A stretch of 51,976 bases of DNA from Myxococcales bacterium (GCA_016794505.1 JAEUJZ010000089.1:1-51976), one strand, 5' to 3'; shown: positions 42,378 to 49,871, counted from the stretch's first letter. Notes: generated by a model not told the origin, from the letters alone. Translations and numbers: made by a program.

Positions 42378-42965
42378 GTGACCGACCCATTCACCGATCG
42401 TGAAGTCTTCCGTGTGCTGGTAGAGAATCGCGCACGCTTCCTGGCGTTCTTGCAGCGACGTACCGGCAGCGGCGAAGCCGCCGAAGAGATCCTGCAAGTC
42501 GCATTCGTGCGCAGCATCGAAAAAGCGGACACGCTGCGCGAGGATGAAAGCGCCGTTGCCTGGTGCTTTCGCTTGTTGCGAAACGCATTGATCGACCGGC
42601 ATCGTCGCAGTGGAGCGGAGCACCGAGCGATGAGCCGGCATGCGCAGAACGGCGAGCACGAGACTGTGGAAGCCGACGATGCAGAGCTGACCAGTGAGGT
42701 CTGCACTTGCATGCACTCGCTGATCCCGACGCTGAAGCCCGAGTATGCGGACGTGCTGCGCCGGATCGATCTGGAAGGCGCTCCAACTGAGGGTGTGGCG
42801 AAAGAGATCGGCATCACGCCGAACAACGCCACCGTGCGCCTGCATCGCGCACGACAGGCCCTGCGTAAGCGACTGGAAGAGTGCTGCGGCGCGTGCGCGA
42901 CCCATGGCTGCCTGAACTGCACCTGTCAGCATGGGCCGGGACACAAACCACTGCCGGGCTCCTAG
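42378..42965 (+). CDS. ECF sigma factor with CxC linker motif and Cys-rich tail (CorE-like, ECF44)
   Basis: A 195-residue ECF sigma factor: sigma-2 region (LQRRTGSGEAAEEILQVAFV, VAWCFRLLRNALIDRHRR) and sigma-4 region (ILRRIDLEGAPTEGVAKEIG style; here VLRRIDLEGAPTEGVAKEIG). Between them lies Cys109-Thr-Cys111. The tail (residues 169-185) has Cys at 169, 170, 173, 178, 181 and 183 with His176 and His185. This matches CorE-type sigma factors, in which a Cys-rich domain binds Cu, Cd or Zn and switches activity with no anti-sigma factor. GTG 42378 has GGAG eight bases upstream. It is divergent from the second cus operon and likely controls it and family copies. Confidence 0.85.
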   Translation: MTDPFTDREVFRVLVENRARFLAFLQRRTGSGEAAEEILQVAFVRSIEKADTLREDESAVAWCFRLLRNALIDRHRRSGAEHRAMSRHAQNGEHETVEADDAELTSEVCTCMHSLIPTLKPEYADVLRRIDLEGAPTEGVAKEIGITPNNATVRLHRARQALRKRLEECCGACATHGCLNCTCQHGPGHKPLPGS

Positions 42966-43038
42966 TCCACGCTGCTTCCTAGCGCATCGAAACTGACCCA
43001 TATCGACGCAGACGCAGCCAGCACGGAAACATTACAGT

Positions 43039-43067
43039 CCGGTGCCATCAGGCACCTCGCTAGGCCG
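43039..43067 (+). terminator. Hairpin downstream of the ECF sigma gene
   Basis: GGTGCC-ATCA-GGCACC (43041-43056) is a perfect six-base-pair stem with a four-base loop, and an outer CCGG pair encloses it. It starts 73 bases after the sigma gene. A T-rich stretch follows about 20 bases later. A terminator is likely but the T-run is not adjacent. Confidence 0.35.
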
Positions 43068-43135
43068 GTCGCCTTTCGCGGTTTTCCTTTGCGCAATCCG
43101 GCAACTGCCAGCCGGCAACCGACAGTAGATCGTGT

Positions 43136-43180
43136 TTGCCATTGCTCGCGCCTAGATCATCGCGTTACGATCGAAAGGTC
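43136..43180 (+). promoter_or_regulatory. Conserved upstream box of family copy A
   Basis: TTGCCATTGCTCGCGC is shared exactly with the box upstream of copy B, followed by ATCGCG(T/C)TAC and GAAAGG in both, with almost identical distance to the start codon (45 and 46 bases). Conservation outside the coding sequence implies a promoter and leader. The CorE-like sigma factor is a candidate for recognising it; this is inference. Confidence 0.5.
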
Positions 43181-43558
43181 GTGAAGTGGTTTTTGTCCAT
43201 CCTGCTTGCGGTGTACATGCTGGCCCACGCGCTACTGCCAGTGCTGCCAGCGTATGTCTGCACGGATGGTGGCCGCTCGCTGACTCCTTGTTCGCCGACG
43301 GAACTACACGCAATGTCGGTGCCAGATGAGCTGCATCTTCCAGACTGCTGCAAGCTGGCCGCGGGTTCAACCATTGACGCCCAACCACCGCTACTGATCA
43401 GTGCGAGCGTCCCTGCTGCGGACTTGGTCGCGCTACTACCCACTCTTCATGTCACTCCCTGCCTGGTGCCACATCCATCGCACCTAGATCGGCTCGCGCA
43501 CAGAAACCGAGTCTTGCGCGGTCCGCCACCGCTCCTTCACACCGTCCTGCGTATCTAG
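43181..43558 (+). CDS. VCTDGGRS family small exported Cys protein, copy A
   Basis: A 125-residue protein, GTG start. A hydrophobic signal-like segment (FLSILLAVYMLAHALLPVLP) leads to YVCTDGGRSLTPC (Cys27, Cys37), DCCKL (Cys56, Cys57) and C-terminal LRGPPPLLHTVLRI. It is the same length as copy B and very similar to it in DNA, including upstream and downstream sequences, so the two arose by a recent duplication of about 490 bp. The b561-like gene follows after 200 bases. Confidence 0.72.
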   Translation: MKWFLSILLAVYMLAHALLPVLPAYVCTDGGRSLTPCSPTELHAMSVPDELHLPDCCKLAAGSTIDAQPPLLISASVPAADLVALLPTLHVTPCLVPHPSHLDRLAHRNRVLRGPPPLLHTVLRI

Positions 43559-43620
43559 CGTTCTCAGTCCTGAGTTCACCCGGTCGAACTCACGGCGAGG
43601 GTCTGCCCATTTCCTGACAA
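43559..43620 (+). promoter_or_regulatory. Conserved downstream element A (former cusC leader)
   Basis: After the TAG of copy A the sequence keeps CCTGAGTTCAC, GTCGAACTCACGGCGAGG and GTCTGCCC, aligned with B, C and D. Where cusC starts with GTG behind copy D, A has ATT followed by TCCTGAC. The ribosome-binding site is weakened (GCGAGGG for GGAGG). Confidence 0.55.
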
Positions 43621-43759
43621 GGCGTCGCTCAGGAGGGCACCTCCATCGTGTATTCGCTAGCTGAATCAACCCCGGCCTCTGAGTAGGCCGGAGCCGATGC
43701 TGCGCTCGGCGCGCTCGACTCTGGATGCTGGCCGGGCTACCGATCCTAGGAGCCTGAGA

Positions 43760-44413
43760 ATGCAATCGAGTGCCTTGACGACGGGATGCATGGTTCTGCT
43801 CGTGCTGTTGCATGCGGAGACCATCTGTGCGGCGGCGAACAACGGTGCCCCGGCTGAGCCTGCTGCTGCGACGCCAGCCGTGCATTCCAACCCTGACTTT
43901 AACTTCGACCTGTTGGACACTGCGCCCCAGGCAAATGACCCTATAGCCCAGGCCAACGCGGAGCGCATCGAGCGGCTGGGGAAAGTTCGTCGGCGAATCT
44001 TGCTGACGCATCAGATGCTGGGGTTTGTGGCGCTGGCCAGCCTGACTGCAACCGTTGTAGTCGGCCACCTGAACTACTACGACCGCTACGTCAGTGCCGA
44101 CTTCAGCAACCGCTATCAGACCGCACACATGGGGCTGGCGACCGCGACGACGGCGCTGTTTGGCACAACAGCAGTCTTGGCCTTGGCTGCCCCGAATCCC
44201 TATCCCAAGAAGTATCGCTTTGACACAGCGATGGTTCACCGCATCGCAATGGCCGCGGCGACGGCCGGCATGTTGACGCAGATCGCCCTAGGGGCCGTCA
44301 CTGCGCGCCGCGATGGGTATCTCGATCAGCCAGGCTTGGCGCTGGGTCACGTCGTGGTGGGTTACGCGACCTGGGCGTTCATGGCGACCGGAGTGATCGC
44401 TTACATGTTCTAG
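43760..44413 (+). CDS. Four-helix membrane protein, cytochrome b561-like
   Basis: A 217-residue protein with a signal peptide (MVLLVLLHAETICAAAN) and four hydrophobic helices. One His lies near the start of each: LTHQMLGF, TAHMGLAT, MVHRIAMA and LGHVVVGY. Four His in four helices is the haem-ligand layout of b561-type cytochromes, though I cannot confirm haem binding. ATG 43760 has TAGGAG upstream. It is followed by a dihaem c-type lipoprotein gene after 27 bases and may pass electrons across the membrane to it. Confidence 0.65.
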   Translation: MQSSALTTGCMVLLVLLHAETICAAANNGAPAEPAAATPAVHSNPDFNFDLLDTAPQANDPIAQANAERIERLGKVRRRILLTHQMLGFVALASLTATVVVGHLNYYDRYVSADFSNRYQTAHMGLATATTALFGTTAVLALAAPNPYPKKYRFDTAMVHRIAMAAATAGMLTQIALGAVTARRDGYLDQPGLALGHVVVGYATWAFMATGVIAYMF

Positions 44414-44440
44414 CCAGGATGGAGAAACGGATAACAACAC

Positions 44441-44938
44441 ATGTGGAATGGAATCAAACGGAATCTGGTAGTGCTTGGACTGGTGATCATCTTCGGCTGT
44501 GGTGGCGCTCCAGTAAGCTTAGAACGCGCTCCAAGCGCCGTCGCTGGGTGTGAGGATGCGACGCCCGAGATGTTAACCCCCAATCCCCGCATGCTGCCCG
44601 GACGAGTCTGTCAAGCCTGCCACGTTGCAGGGGGTCAGGCGGCATCGTTGATCTGGACTGCGTCAGGCACGGTGTACTCGCGTGCCGACGCAAAGTGCAA
44701 TGAGGCAGGCGTAGAAGGCGTCACGGTCGAACTACTTGATGACAAAGACCGCGTGATGGTGCGTTTGACTACCAATCGAGTAGGTAATTTTTTTACGGCT
44801 GAACCCTTGGGTGCGGCCCTGCGCGCACGCCTCAGTAAGGACGGCAAGACTGCCAACATGATGGGGCTGCAACCGACGGGAGCCTGTGCTGGTTGCCATA
44901 ACCCAAGTGGGACGGCACCGGGGCGCTTATTCCTATGA
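44441..44938 (+). CDS. Lipoprotein with two c-type haem motifs
   Basis: A 165-residue protein with a signal and lipobox-like Cys20 (LVIIFGCGG). Two CxxCH motifs, CQACH (57-61) and CAGCH (149-153), would bind covalent haem. Between them lies a beta-rich domain (EGVTVELLDDKDRVMVRLTT) like carboxypeptidase regulatory folds. It follows the b561-like gene by 27 bases and ends four bases into the YceI region's upstream frame. It probably transfers electrons at the outer membrane or periplasm. Confidence 0.75.
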   Translation: MWNGIKRNLVVLGLVIIFGCGGAPVSLERAPSAVAGCEDATPEMLTPNPRMLPGRVCQACHVAGGQAASLIWTASGTVYSRADAKCNEAGVEGVTVELLDDKDRVMVRLTTNRVGNFFTAEPLGAALRARLSKDGKTANMMGLQPTGACAGCHNPSGTAPGRLFL

Positions 44939-44988
44939 CACGAGACGAACGTCTCCTCCCATCTGGGCAACAACGAAGGAGTCGCATC

Positions 44989-45597
44989 ATGCGAAGCCAA
45001 CGATGGACCAAAGTAATGAACGAAAGTTTCCGGGTCAGTGTATTGGTACTAGCGGTCGCGCTTTCCGGCGAGCAGCTTGTTGAAGCCGAAGGCGCGGGTG
45101 ACCTCTTCACTGTGGTGCCATCCGAGAGCAGGATCGTCTACCACGTCGTCCACAAGCTGCACCGCGTGGACGGCACGTCGCGCAAGGCCGAAGGCAGAGC
45201 ACGCATCTTGCCAACTGGTCAGGCGCAAGTATCGATCCGCGTCCCGATCGAGTCCTTTGACTCAGGTAACTCGAACCGTGACTCACACATGAAAGAAGCG
45301 GTAGAGGCGGCACGCTTTCCGGTGGTCGAACTCAAGGCGAGCTGCGATGGGATGAGCATGCCCATCAGCTTCCCAGCCACAAACCAGAAGATCTGTAGAG
45401 CGCAGATCAGCTTTCACGGCATTCAGAAAGTGATCGATGTCTCGGTCCAAGCGGCTTTTGAGAGTGCAACCCGCATCCACGCAACAAGCACTTTTGCGCT
45501 GAGCCTGGACGAATTCAAAGTCGCACGGCCCAGCTTGATGTTCGTAAAGATCGACGACGAGCTGAAGATGGATGTCGACTTGATGTTCAGTAGATAG
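44989..45597 (+). CDS. YceI-family exported protein
   Basis: A 202-residue protein with a signal peptide (VSVLVLAVALSGEQLVEAEG) followed by a YceI-like domain: SRIVYHVVHKLHRVDGTSR, the VPIESFDSGNSNRDSHMKE loop, and later ISFHGIQKVIDVSVQA. YceI proteins are lipocalin-like binders of isoprenoid-type lipids in the periplasm. ATG 44989 has GAAGGAG six bases upstream. It is third in the b561/cytochrome c/YceI cluster, and a link with quinone or redox chemistry is plausible. Confidence 0.8.
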   Translation: MRSQRWTKVMNESFRVSVLVLAVALSGEQLVEAEGAGDLFTVVPSESRIVYHVVHKLHRVDGTSRKAEGRARILPTGQAQVSIRVPIESFDSGNSNRDSHMKEAVEAARFPVVELKASCDGMSMPISFPATNQKICRAQISFHGIQKVIDVSVQAAFESATRIHATSTFALSLDEFKVARPSLMFVKIDDELKMDVDLMFSR

Positions 45598-45758
45598 TAG
45601 CGACGGGGGTCGCTGCATGCAGTAGACCCTGCGCATAGGAAAATGAGGATCTGCGATTCAGGGCTCGGCTGACAAGCCGAGATGGGTACTGGAGTGCCCA
45701 CTGTCAGGGAGCCCCATAACCAATAGGGGGCGCTCGAACAAGGAGAAAAGGTTCCCGC
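45598..45758 (+). other. Intergenic region with three strong hairpins
   Basis: AGCGAC-GGGG-GTCGCT (45599-45614) directly follows the YceI stop and could be its terminator, though it has no T-run. CTCGGCT-GACA-AGCCGAG (45664-45681) is a perfect seven-base-pair hairpin. GGGTACT-GG-AGTGCCC (45684-45699) pairs with one G-T. The flanking CAGGGCTC and GGGAGCCCC can also pair with each other and enclose both. Such nested structure suggests a structured RNA leader, but I recognise no riboswitch class. Confidence 0.35.
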
Positions 45759-45804
45759 TTGCCATTGCTCGCGCGCAGACGATCGCGCTACATTGAAAGG
45801 GTAA
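45759..45804 (+). promoter_or_regulatory. Conserved upstream box of family copy B
   Basis: TTGCCATTGCTCGCGC, then GATCGCGCTAC and TTGAAAGG, matches the box of copy A (43136-43180) at the same distance from the start codon. See that entry. It probably contains the promoter of copy B and the downstream multicopper oxidase. Confidence 0.5.
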
Positions 45805-46182
45805 ATGCTGCGTTTCGCCTCCATCTTGATCGCGGTCTACATGCTGGCGCATGCGCTGTTGCCAGTGCTGCCCGCGTATGTCTGCACGGACGGCGGACGC
45901 TCGCTGAACCCCTGCTCACCGACGGATCTTCACGCAGCATCGGCTCAGGATGAGCTGCACCTTGCCGACTGCTGCAAGCTGACTGCGCCTGCGGCGATCG
46001 ATGCACGGCCGCTGCTGTCGAATACTGCGACCGTTTCTGCCGCGCATGTGGTCGCGCTGCTACCCACTCAGTCCTTCTCGCTGCTGCTGCCGCCGCCCCT
46101 GTGGCGTCCTGATCATCTCGCCCACAGAAATCCTGTTCTGCGCGGACCTCCGCTCTTACTGCGCACCGTCCTGCGTATCTAG
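45805..46182 (+). CDS. VCTDGGRS family small exported Cys protein, copy B
   Basis: A 125-residue protein with ATG start. Signal-like FASILIAVYMLAHALLPVLP, then YVCTDGGRSLNPC, ADCCKL and the C-terminus LRGPPLLLRTVLRI. Its DNA is close to copy A throughout. It precedes a multicopper oxidase gene by 119 bases, so it again pairs with a copper-detoxification gene. Four conserved Cys fit metal binding or a pair of disulfides. Confidence 0.72.
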   Translation: MLRFASILIAVYMLAHALLPVLPAYVCTDGGRSLNPCSPTDLHAASAQDELHLADCCKLTAPAAIDARPLLSNTATVSAAHVVALLPTQSFSLLLPPPLWRPDHLAHRNPVLRGPPLLLRTVLRI

Positions 46183-46244
46183 ATCCCTCTGCCCTGGGTT
46201 CGCCGAGTCGAATTCACGGCGGAGGTCTGCCCGTTTCCTGACAC
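46183..46244 (+). promoter_or_regulatory. Conserved downstream element B (former cusC leader)
   Basis: CTCTGCCCTGGGTTCGC, CGAATTCACGGC and GGAGGTCTGCCC are conserved with A, C and D. GGAGGT is an intact ribosome-binding site, but the start position reads GTT and the frame stops after two codons (GTT TCC TGA). The functional start of the next gene is at 46302. Confidence 0.55.
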
Positions 46245-46301
46245 GAACTTTTTCAGGGACCGCGACCTTCGCGCCTTCGCTGCCTGAAGGGAGTCGTGTC
46301 C

Positions 46302-47744
46302 ATGCGAAAGCTAGCGTTGTACGTGTCACATCGCGAAATCAGAGTCATTTCGCTTCTGGCCTTTGTTCTCCTTGGTGTGCTCAGCGCCTGCAGTGACGCA
46401 GGCCTACGAACTACACTGCCTGCGCCGATCCCTCTGACCGACATCAACCCGGACCCCAATATCGTCGAGGTCCAGCTTGTGGCAGCCCCCGCAAGCAAGG
46501 AGTATCTGCCAGGCAAGGCGGCGGCTGTCTGGGCCTATCGCGACGGTGCCAAACCCGGCTCGGTCGGAACCGTGCCCGGCCCCCTGCTGCAAGCCAATCA
46601 GGGCAACCTGATCATTGTTCATTTTCGCAACGAGCTGCCCGTGGCCACCACCATTCACTGGCATGGCCTGCGCCTGCCAGGGAATCAGGACGGCACTCCG
46701 ATTTCGCAGACCGCGATTCCGGCGGGCGGGACGTATGAGTATCGCTTCACAGCGGTGGACCCTGGCAGCTTCTGGTACCACCCGCATATCGAGGGCAATG
46801 AGCAAGTCGAAAAAGGTCTCTACGCTCCGTTCATCGTCCACGGTGGGGCAACCCTCAATACCGCCGCCGATCGCTATCTGGTGCTCGATGATGTCAAGCT
46901 CGGCGGCGACGGCAAGCTTGATGAGAAGGTCGATCCACTGGATGTCATGCTCGGCCGGCCAGGCAATGTGCTGCTGGTCAACGGCATGCAGGGCGGACGC
47001 CTAGAGGTCGGATCCTGGACACAAGAACGCTGGCGCTTCGTCAATTCTTCCAATGGCCGTTACTTCAATCTGAGACTGCCTGAGCACGAGTTTTACATCG
47101 TGGGCTGGGACGGCGGATTGCTGCCCGTGCCCTATGTGCAAGACTCGCTGCTCATTGCTCCGGGTGAACGCTACGAAGTTTTGATCAACTTCGAGCATCC
47201 ACCTTCCGGGCGGCTCGCGCTTCAGAACATTTATTACGATCGCGGTCACAACGTTCCCGACCCGGGTCCGCAGGATTTGCTGGAGGTCATCTATGGCCCT
47301 GCCGGTCCACCGCCTTCGCCGCTGCCAACCGTGCTGCGCAAGCCGAGTACGGTGCCTTTCAACAGCAAGACGCTAGTGCGACCCTTCGTGCTCAAAGAGC
47401 AAGAAGATCCTGCGGGAGGCGCCGCGAACTTTTCGATCAACGGCCAGCGCTGGCCAGATATCACGCCAGTCGAAGCTAAGAGCGGCGCGGTCGAGATCTG
47501 GGAGATCGAAGCCAATCCCGAGATGGATCACCCCTTCCATCTGCACGGCATGTTCTTCCAAGTCTTGTCCGTAAACGGAGTTCCACCCGTCGTGCCGTGG
47601 GGGTGGAAAGACACCGTCAATGTGCCGCGCGGCAGCAAGCTGCGCTTTGCGGTGCAGTTAGATCCACCCGGTAGGTGGGTGTTTCACTGCCACATCCTCG
47701 AACACGCCGAGCGAGGCATGATGGGCGAGCTGGTCATTCGTTAG
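46302..47744 (+). CDS. Multicopper oxidase lipoprotein (CueO/CopA-like)
   Basis: A 480-residue multicopper oxidase. The signal ends at a lipobox (LLGVLSACSD), so it is likely anchored. All four copper motifs are present: HWHG (119-122), WYHPH, HPFHLHG (from 410) and HCHILEH (from 462), with Met in the ERGMMG end as the likely axial type-1 ligand. ATG 46302 has GGGAG upstream; a GTG at 46296 is possible. It probably oxidises periplasmic Cu(I) to the less toxic Cu(II), completing the Cus export system. It follows family copy B. Confidence 0.93.
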   Translation: MRKLALYVSHREIRVISLLAFVLLGVLSACSDAGLRTTLPAPIPLTDINPDPNIVEVQLVAAPASKEYLPGKAAAVWAYRDGAKPGSVGTVPGPLLQANQGNLIIVHFRNELPVATTIHWHGLRLPGNQDGTPISQTAIPAGGTYEYRFTAVDPGSFWYHPHIEGNEQVEKGLYAPFIVHGGATLNTAADRYLVLDDVKLGGDGKLDEKVDPLDVMLGRPGNVLLVNGMQGGRLEVGSWTQERWRFVNSSNGRYFNLRLPEHEFYIVGWDGGLLPVPYVQDSLLIAPGERYEVLINFEHPPSGRLALQNIYYDRGHNVPDPGPQDLLEVIYGPAGPPPSPLPTVLRKPSTVPFNSKTLVRPFVLKEQEDPAGGAANFSINGQRWPDITPVEAKSGAVEIWEIEANPEMDHPFHLHGMFFQVLSVNGVPPVVPWGWKDTVNVPRGSKLRFAVQLDPPGRWVFHCHILEHAERGMMGELVIR

Positions 47745-47824
47745 ACAGCCATTCGCGCACAGCGAGAAAGGAGGCATCGCAGAGCACCGGAGCACGCTTC
47801 ACAAGTTTCGAGTCAACAGGACAC

Positions 47825-47840
47825 AGAAAGTGGACTTTCT
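47825..47840. promoter_or_regulatory. Perfect palindrome before the FN3 lipoprotein gene
   Basis: AGAAAGT-GG-ACTTTCT is a perfect 7-2-7 inverted repeat, 12 bases upstream of the ATG at 47853 and just before its ribosome-binding site AGGAGGC. It may be an operator or a hairpin that limits ribosome access. Confidence 0.35.
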
Positions 47841-47852
47841 AGGAGGCATCCC

Positions 47853-48200
47853 ATGAAGCGATTGATTGGCCTTTCGGCACTATTCCTGGCAACCCTAGGC
47901 TGCGGCTCGGGTGCCGCCACTCCACCCGCCGCACCGACGAGTTTCGCTACGAGCATCCTGAGCGGTGGCATTCACATGACCTGGACGGACAATTCGCAGG
48001 ACGAGACCATGTTCATGATCGAACGTAAGGATCCTGGCGGGCAGTTCGTGGATGCATACACGGTGCCCTTCAACATCACCCAGTATCACGACACTGCCAA
48101 TCTGAAGGTGGGGTCCACCTACAGTTATCGCGTTCGTGCAATGTCAGATAAGGGAGGGCTATCTGGATACTCCAATGAGTCCAGCACGATGCTCAAGTAG
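47853..48200 (+). CDS. Small lipoprotein with a fibronectin type III domain
   Basis: A 115-residue protein: signal and lipobox (ALFLATLGCGSG), a short Ala/Pro linker, then one FN3 domain with ILSGGIHMTWTDNSQDE, the FMIERK strand and the YSYRVRAMSDKGGLSGYSNE end. AGGAGGC lies six bases before ATG. It is placed after the multicopper oxidase and before the PqaA-like lipoprotein. FN3 domains bind proteins or glycans; the partner is unknown. Confidence 0.75.
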   Translation: MKRLIGLSALFLATLGCGSGAATPPAAPTSFATSILSGGIHMTWTDNSQDETMFMIERKDPGGQFVDAYTVPFNITQYHDTANLKVGSTYSYRVRAMSDKGGLSGYSNESSTMLK

Positions 48201-48344
48201 AGCATCGGCGTGATGCCCGTATTGGCTACGCCTTGAGCTGCGCAGAGCCGGCTCTGCCTCATCAGGTGGGCAACCAGCTAGATGACGATGGAGCCCGGCT
48301 CTGCGGGCGACGTACTGAGAAAACTCGAACCTTGGGGGGTTCCC

Positions 48345-49871
48345 ATGCACTGCTGGCAGTCACGACTTCACTCCTTTGCCTCGCTGAAGCTAATCCTTCC
48401 GCTGTCCCTCATACTGGCTGCGCTGCCTGGGTGCTCGGGTGGCATTGATCATTCCAAGCACATGCACTCCGAATCCAGCGGCGAGCCGCATGAGGACGGA
48501 GATGAGCACGAAGCTGAGCATGAGCACATCGAGCGGCAGGATCTGTCCGAACTAGACCACTACGTCTGGGAGACGGACCCGGCCTATTCATCCAGCTTGA
48601 GAAGTACCGTCCAAGGCACCGACTACACCAGCTACTTCCTGGACATGACCTCGCAGTCCTGGCGCACCGCAGCAGAGGTCGATCGCACGATCTGGAAGCA
48701 CGACCTGATCATCGTGGTTCCTGACAAGATCTTGCCCGGCCCACACATCCTTTACATCACGGGCGGCGACAACAAGGGTCCAGCCGCGACGGCGCCTTCC
48801 GATGCCGTATTGTCGCTGGCGCGCATGACGCGCGCCGTAGTCATCGAGCTGAGACAGGTTCCCAATCAGCCGCTAGTGTTTAGCGATCAAGCGGAAACAC
48901 CGCTGGCTGAAGACGCACTAATCGCGTTCTCTTGGGCACAGGCGATGAAGACCGCCGACCCGATGTGGTCGGCACGCTTCCCCATGGTCAAGAGCGCCGT
49001 GCGCGCCATCGACACGGCGCGCGAGTTTCTGTACAGCCCTGCGGGCGGCAGTCACACGTTGGAGAGCTTCGTCGTGATGGGTGCTGGCCAGCGCGGCTGG
49101 ACCGCGTGGCTGACGGCTGCCGTTGATCCGCGGGTCGTCGGTGTCATTCCCGTTGTCAGCGATGCCTTGAAGTTGAACGAATGCATGAAGCAGCACGTTG
49201 AATCCTATGGCTTCTGGGCCAAGGGGCTTTCCGACTATCACCACAACGGCATCGCAGAGCGCTTGGGCAGCAAAGAGCTGGACACCCTCCTGAAACACGA
49301 AGACCCCTACGCCTTCCGCGATCGGCTCGCCATACCGAAGTACATCGTGAACGCGACCAACGACTCCGTCTTCTTGCCCGATGGGTCACAGAACTATCTG
49401 GCCGATCTACCGGGCGAAAAGCTGCTGCGCTATGTCGCCAACGCCGATCAGTCCCTGAACGGTAGCGACTGGCTGGAAGGCGTTGCGGCCTACGTCAGCA
49501 CCCTGCGTCGCGGTCGCGATCGTCCCAGCTTCACATGGCAGTTTGTCGGCGACGATTCGATTCGCGTCGAGACAAAGAGTACCCCGGCACAGGTTCTGCT
49601 CTGGCAAGCCCAAAACACCATCGTCCGTGACTTCCGCATGCAGACCATCGGCAAGGCATGGACCCGCACCACGCTCAGTGATCAAGGCAGCGGCGTCTAC
49701 GTGGGCAAGGTCACGAGGCCCCCCGCTGGCTACGCGGCCTTCTACATCGAGCTGGCGTTCCCCAGCGACCTGGCCGTGCCGCACAAATTCACAACCCAGG
49801 TGCGAATCATCCCTGAAACGCGCCCCTTCGTCGGCATCGATCCCAAGACTGCGAAGCTGGAAGGAACCTAA
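48345..49871 (+). CDS. PqaA-like (PhoPQ-activated pathogenicity-related) lipoprotein with a His-rich N-terminus
   Basis: A 508-residue protein. A lipobox (LAALPGCSGG) is followed by a His/Glu-rich stretch (about 10 His in 40 residues, HSKHMHSE, HEAEHEHIE) that may bind metal. The rest matches the alpha/beta-hydrolase-like PhoPQ-related family: YVWETDPAYSS, LYITGGDNKGP, VVIELRQVPNQPL, LTAAVDPRVVGVIPVV and IVNATNDSVFLPDGS. The usual GASKRGW nucleophile motif reads GAGQRGW, so the expected Ser is Gly248 and hydrolysis is doubtful. ATG 48345 has a GGGGGG run upstream. Confidence 0.85.
   Translation: MHCWQSRLHSFASLKLILPLSLILAALPGCSGGIDHSKHMHSESSGEPHEDGDEHEAEHEHIERQDLSELDHYVWETDPAYSSSLRSTVQGTDYTSYFLDMTSQSWRTAAEVDRTIWKHDLIIVVPDKILPGPHILYITGGDNKGPAATAPSDAVLSLARMTRAVVIELRQVPNQPLVFSDQAETPLAEDALIAFSWAQAMKTADPMWSARFPMVKSAVRAIDTAREFLYSPAGGSHTLESFVVMGAGQRGWTAWLTAAVDPRVVGVIPVVSDALKLNECMKQHVESYGFWAKGLSDYHHNGIAERLGSKELDTLLKHEDPYAFRDRLAIPKYIVNATNDSVFLPDGSQNYLADLPGEKLLRYVANADQSLNGSDWLEGVAAYVSTLRRGRDRPSFTWQFVGDDSIRVETKSTPAQVLLWQAQNTIVRDFRMQTIGKAWTRTTLSDQGSGVYVGKVTRPPAGYAAFYIELAFPSDLAVPHKFTTQVRIIPETRPFVGIDPKTAKLEGT

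Noticed and set aside
45661..45720. NiCo (czcD) riboswitch
   Set aside because: Nested hairpins are present, but I could not match the four-way junction or conserved junction bases of that class from memory.
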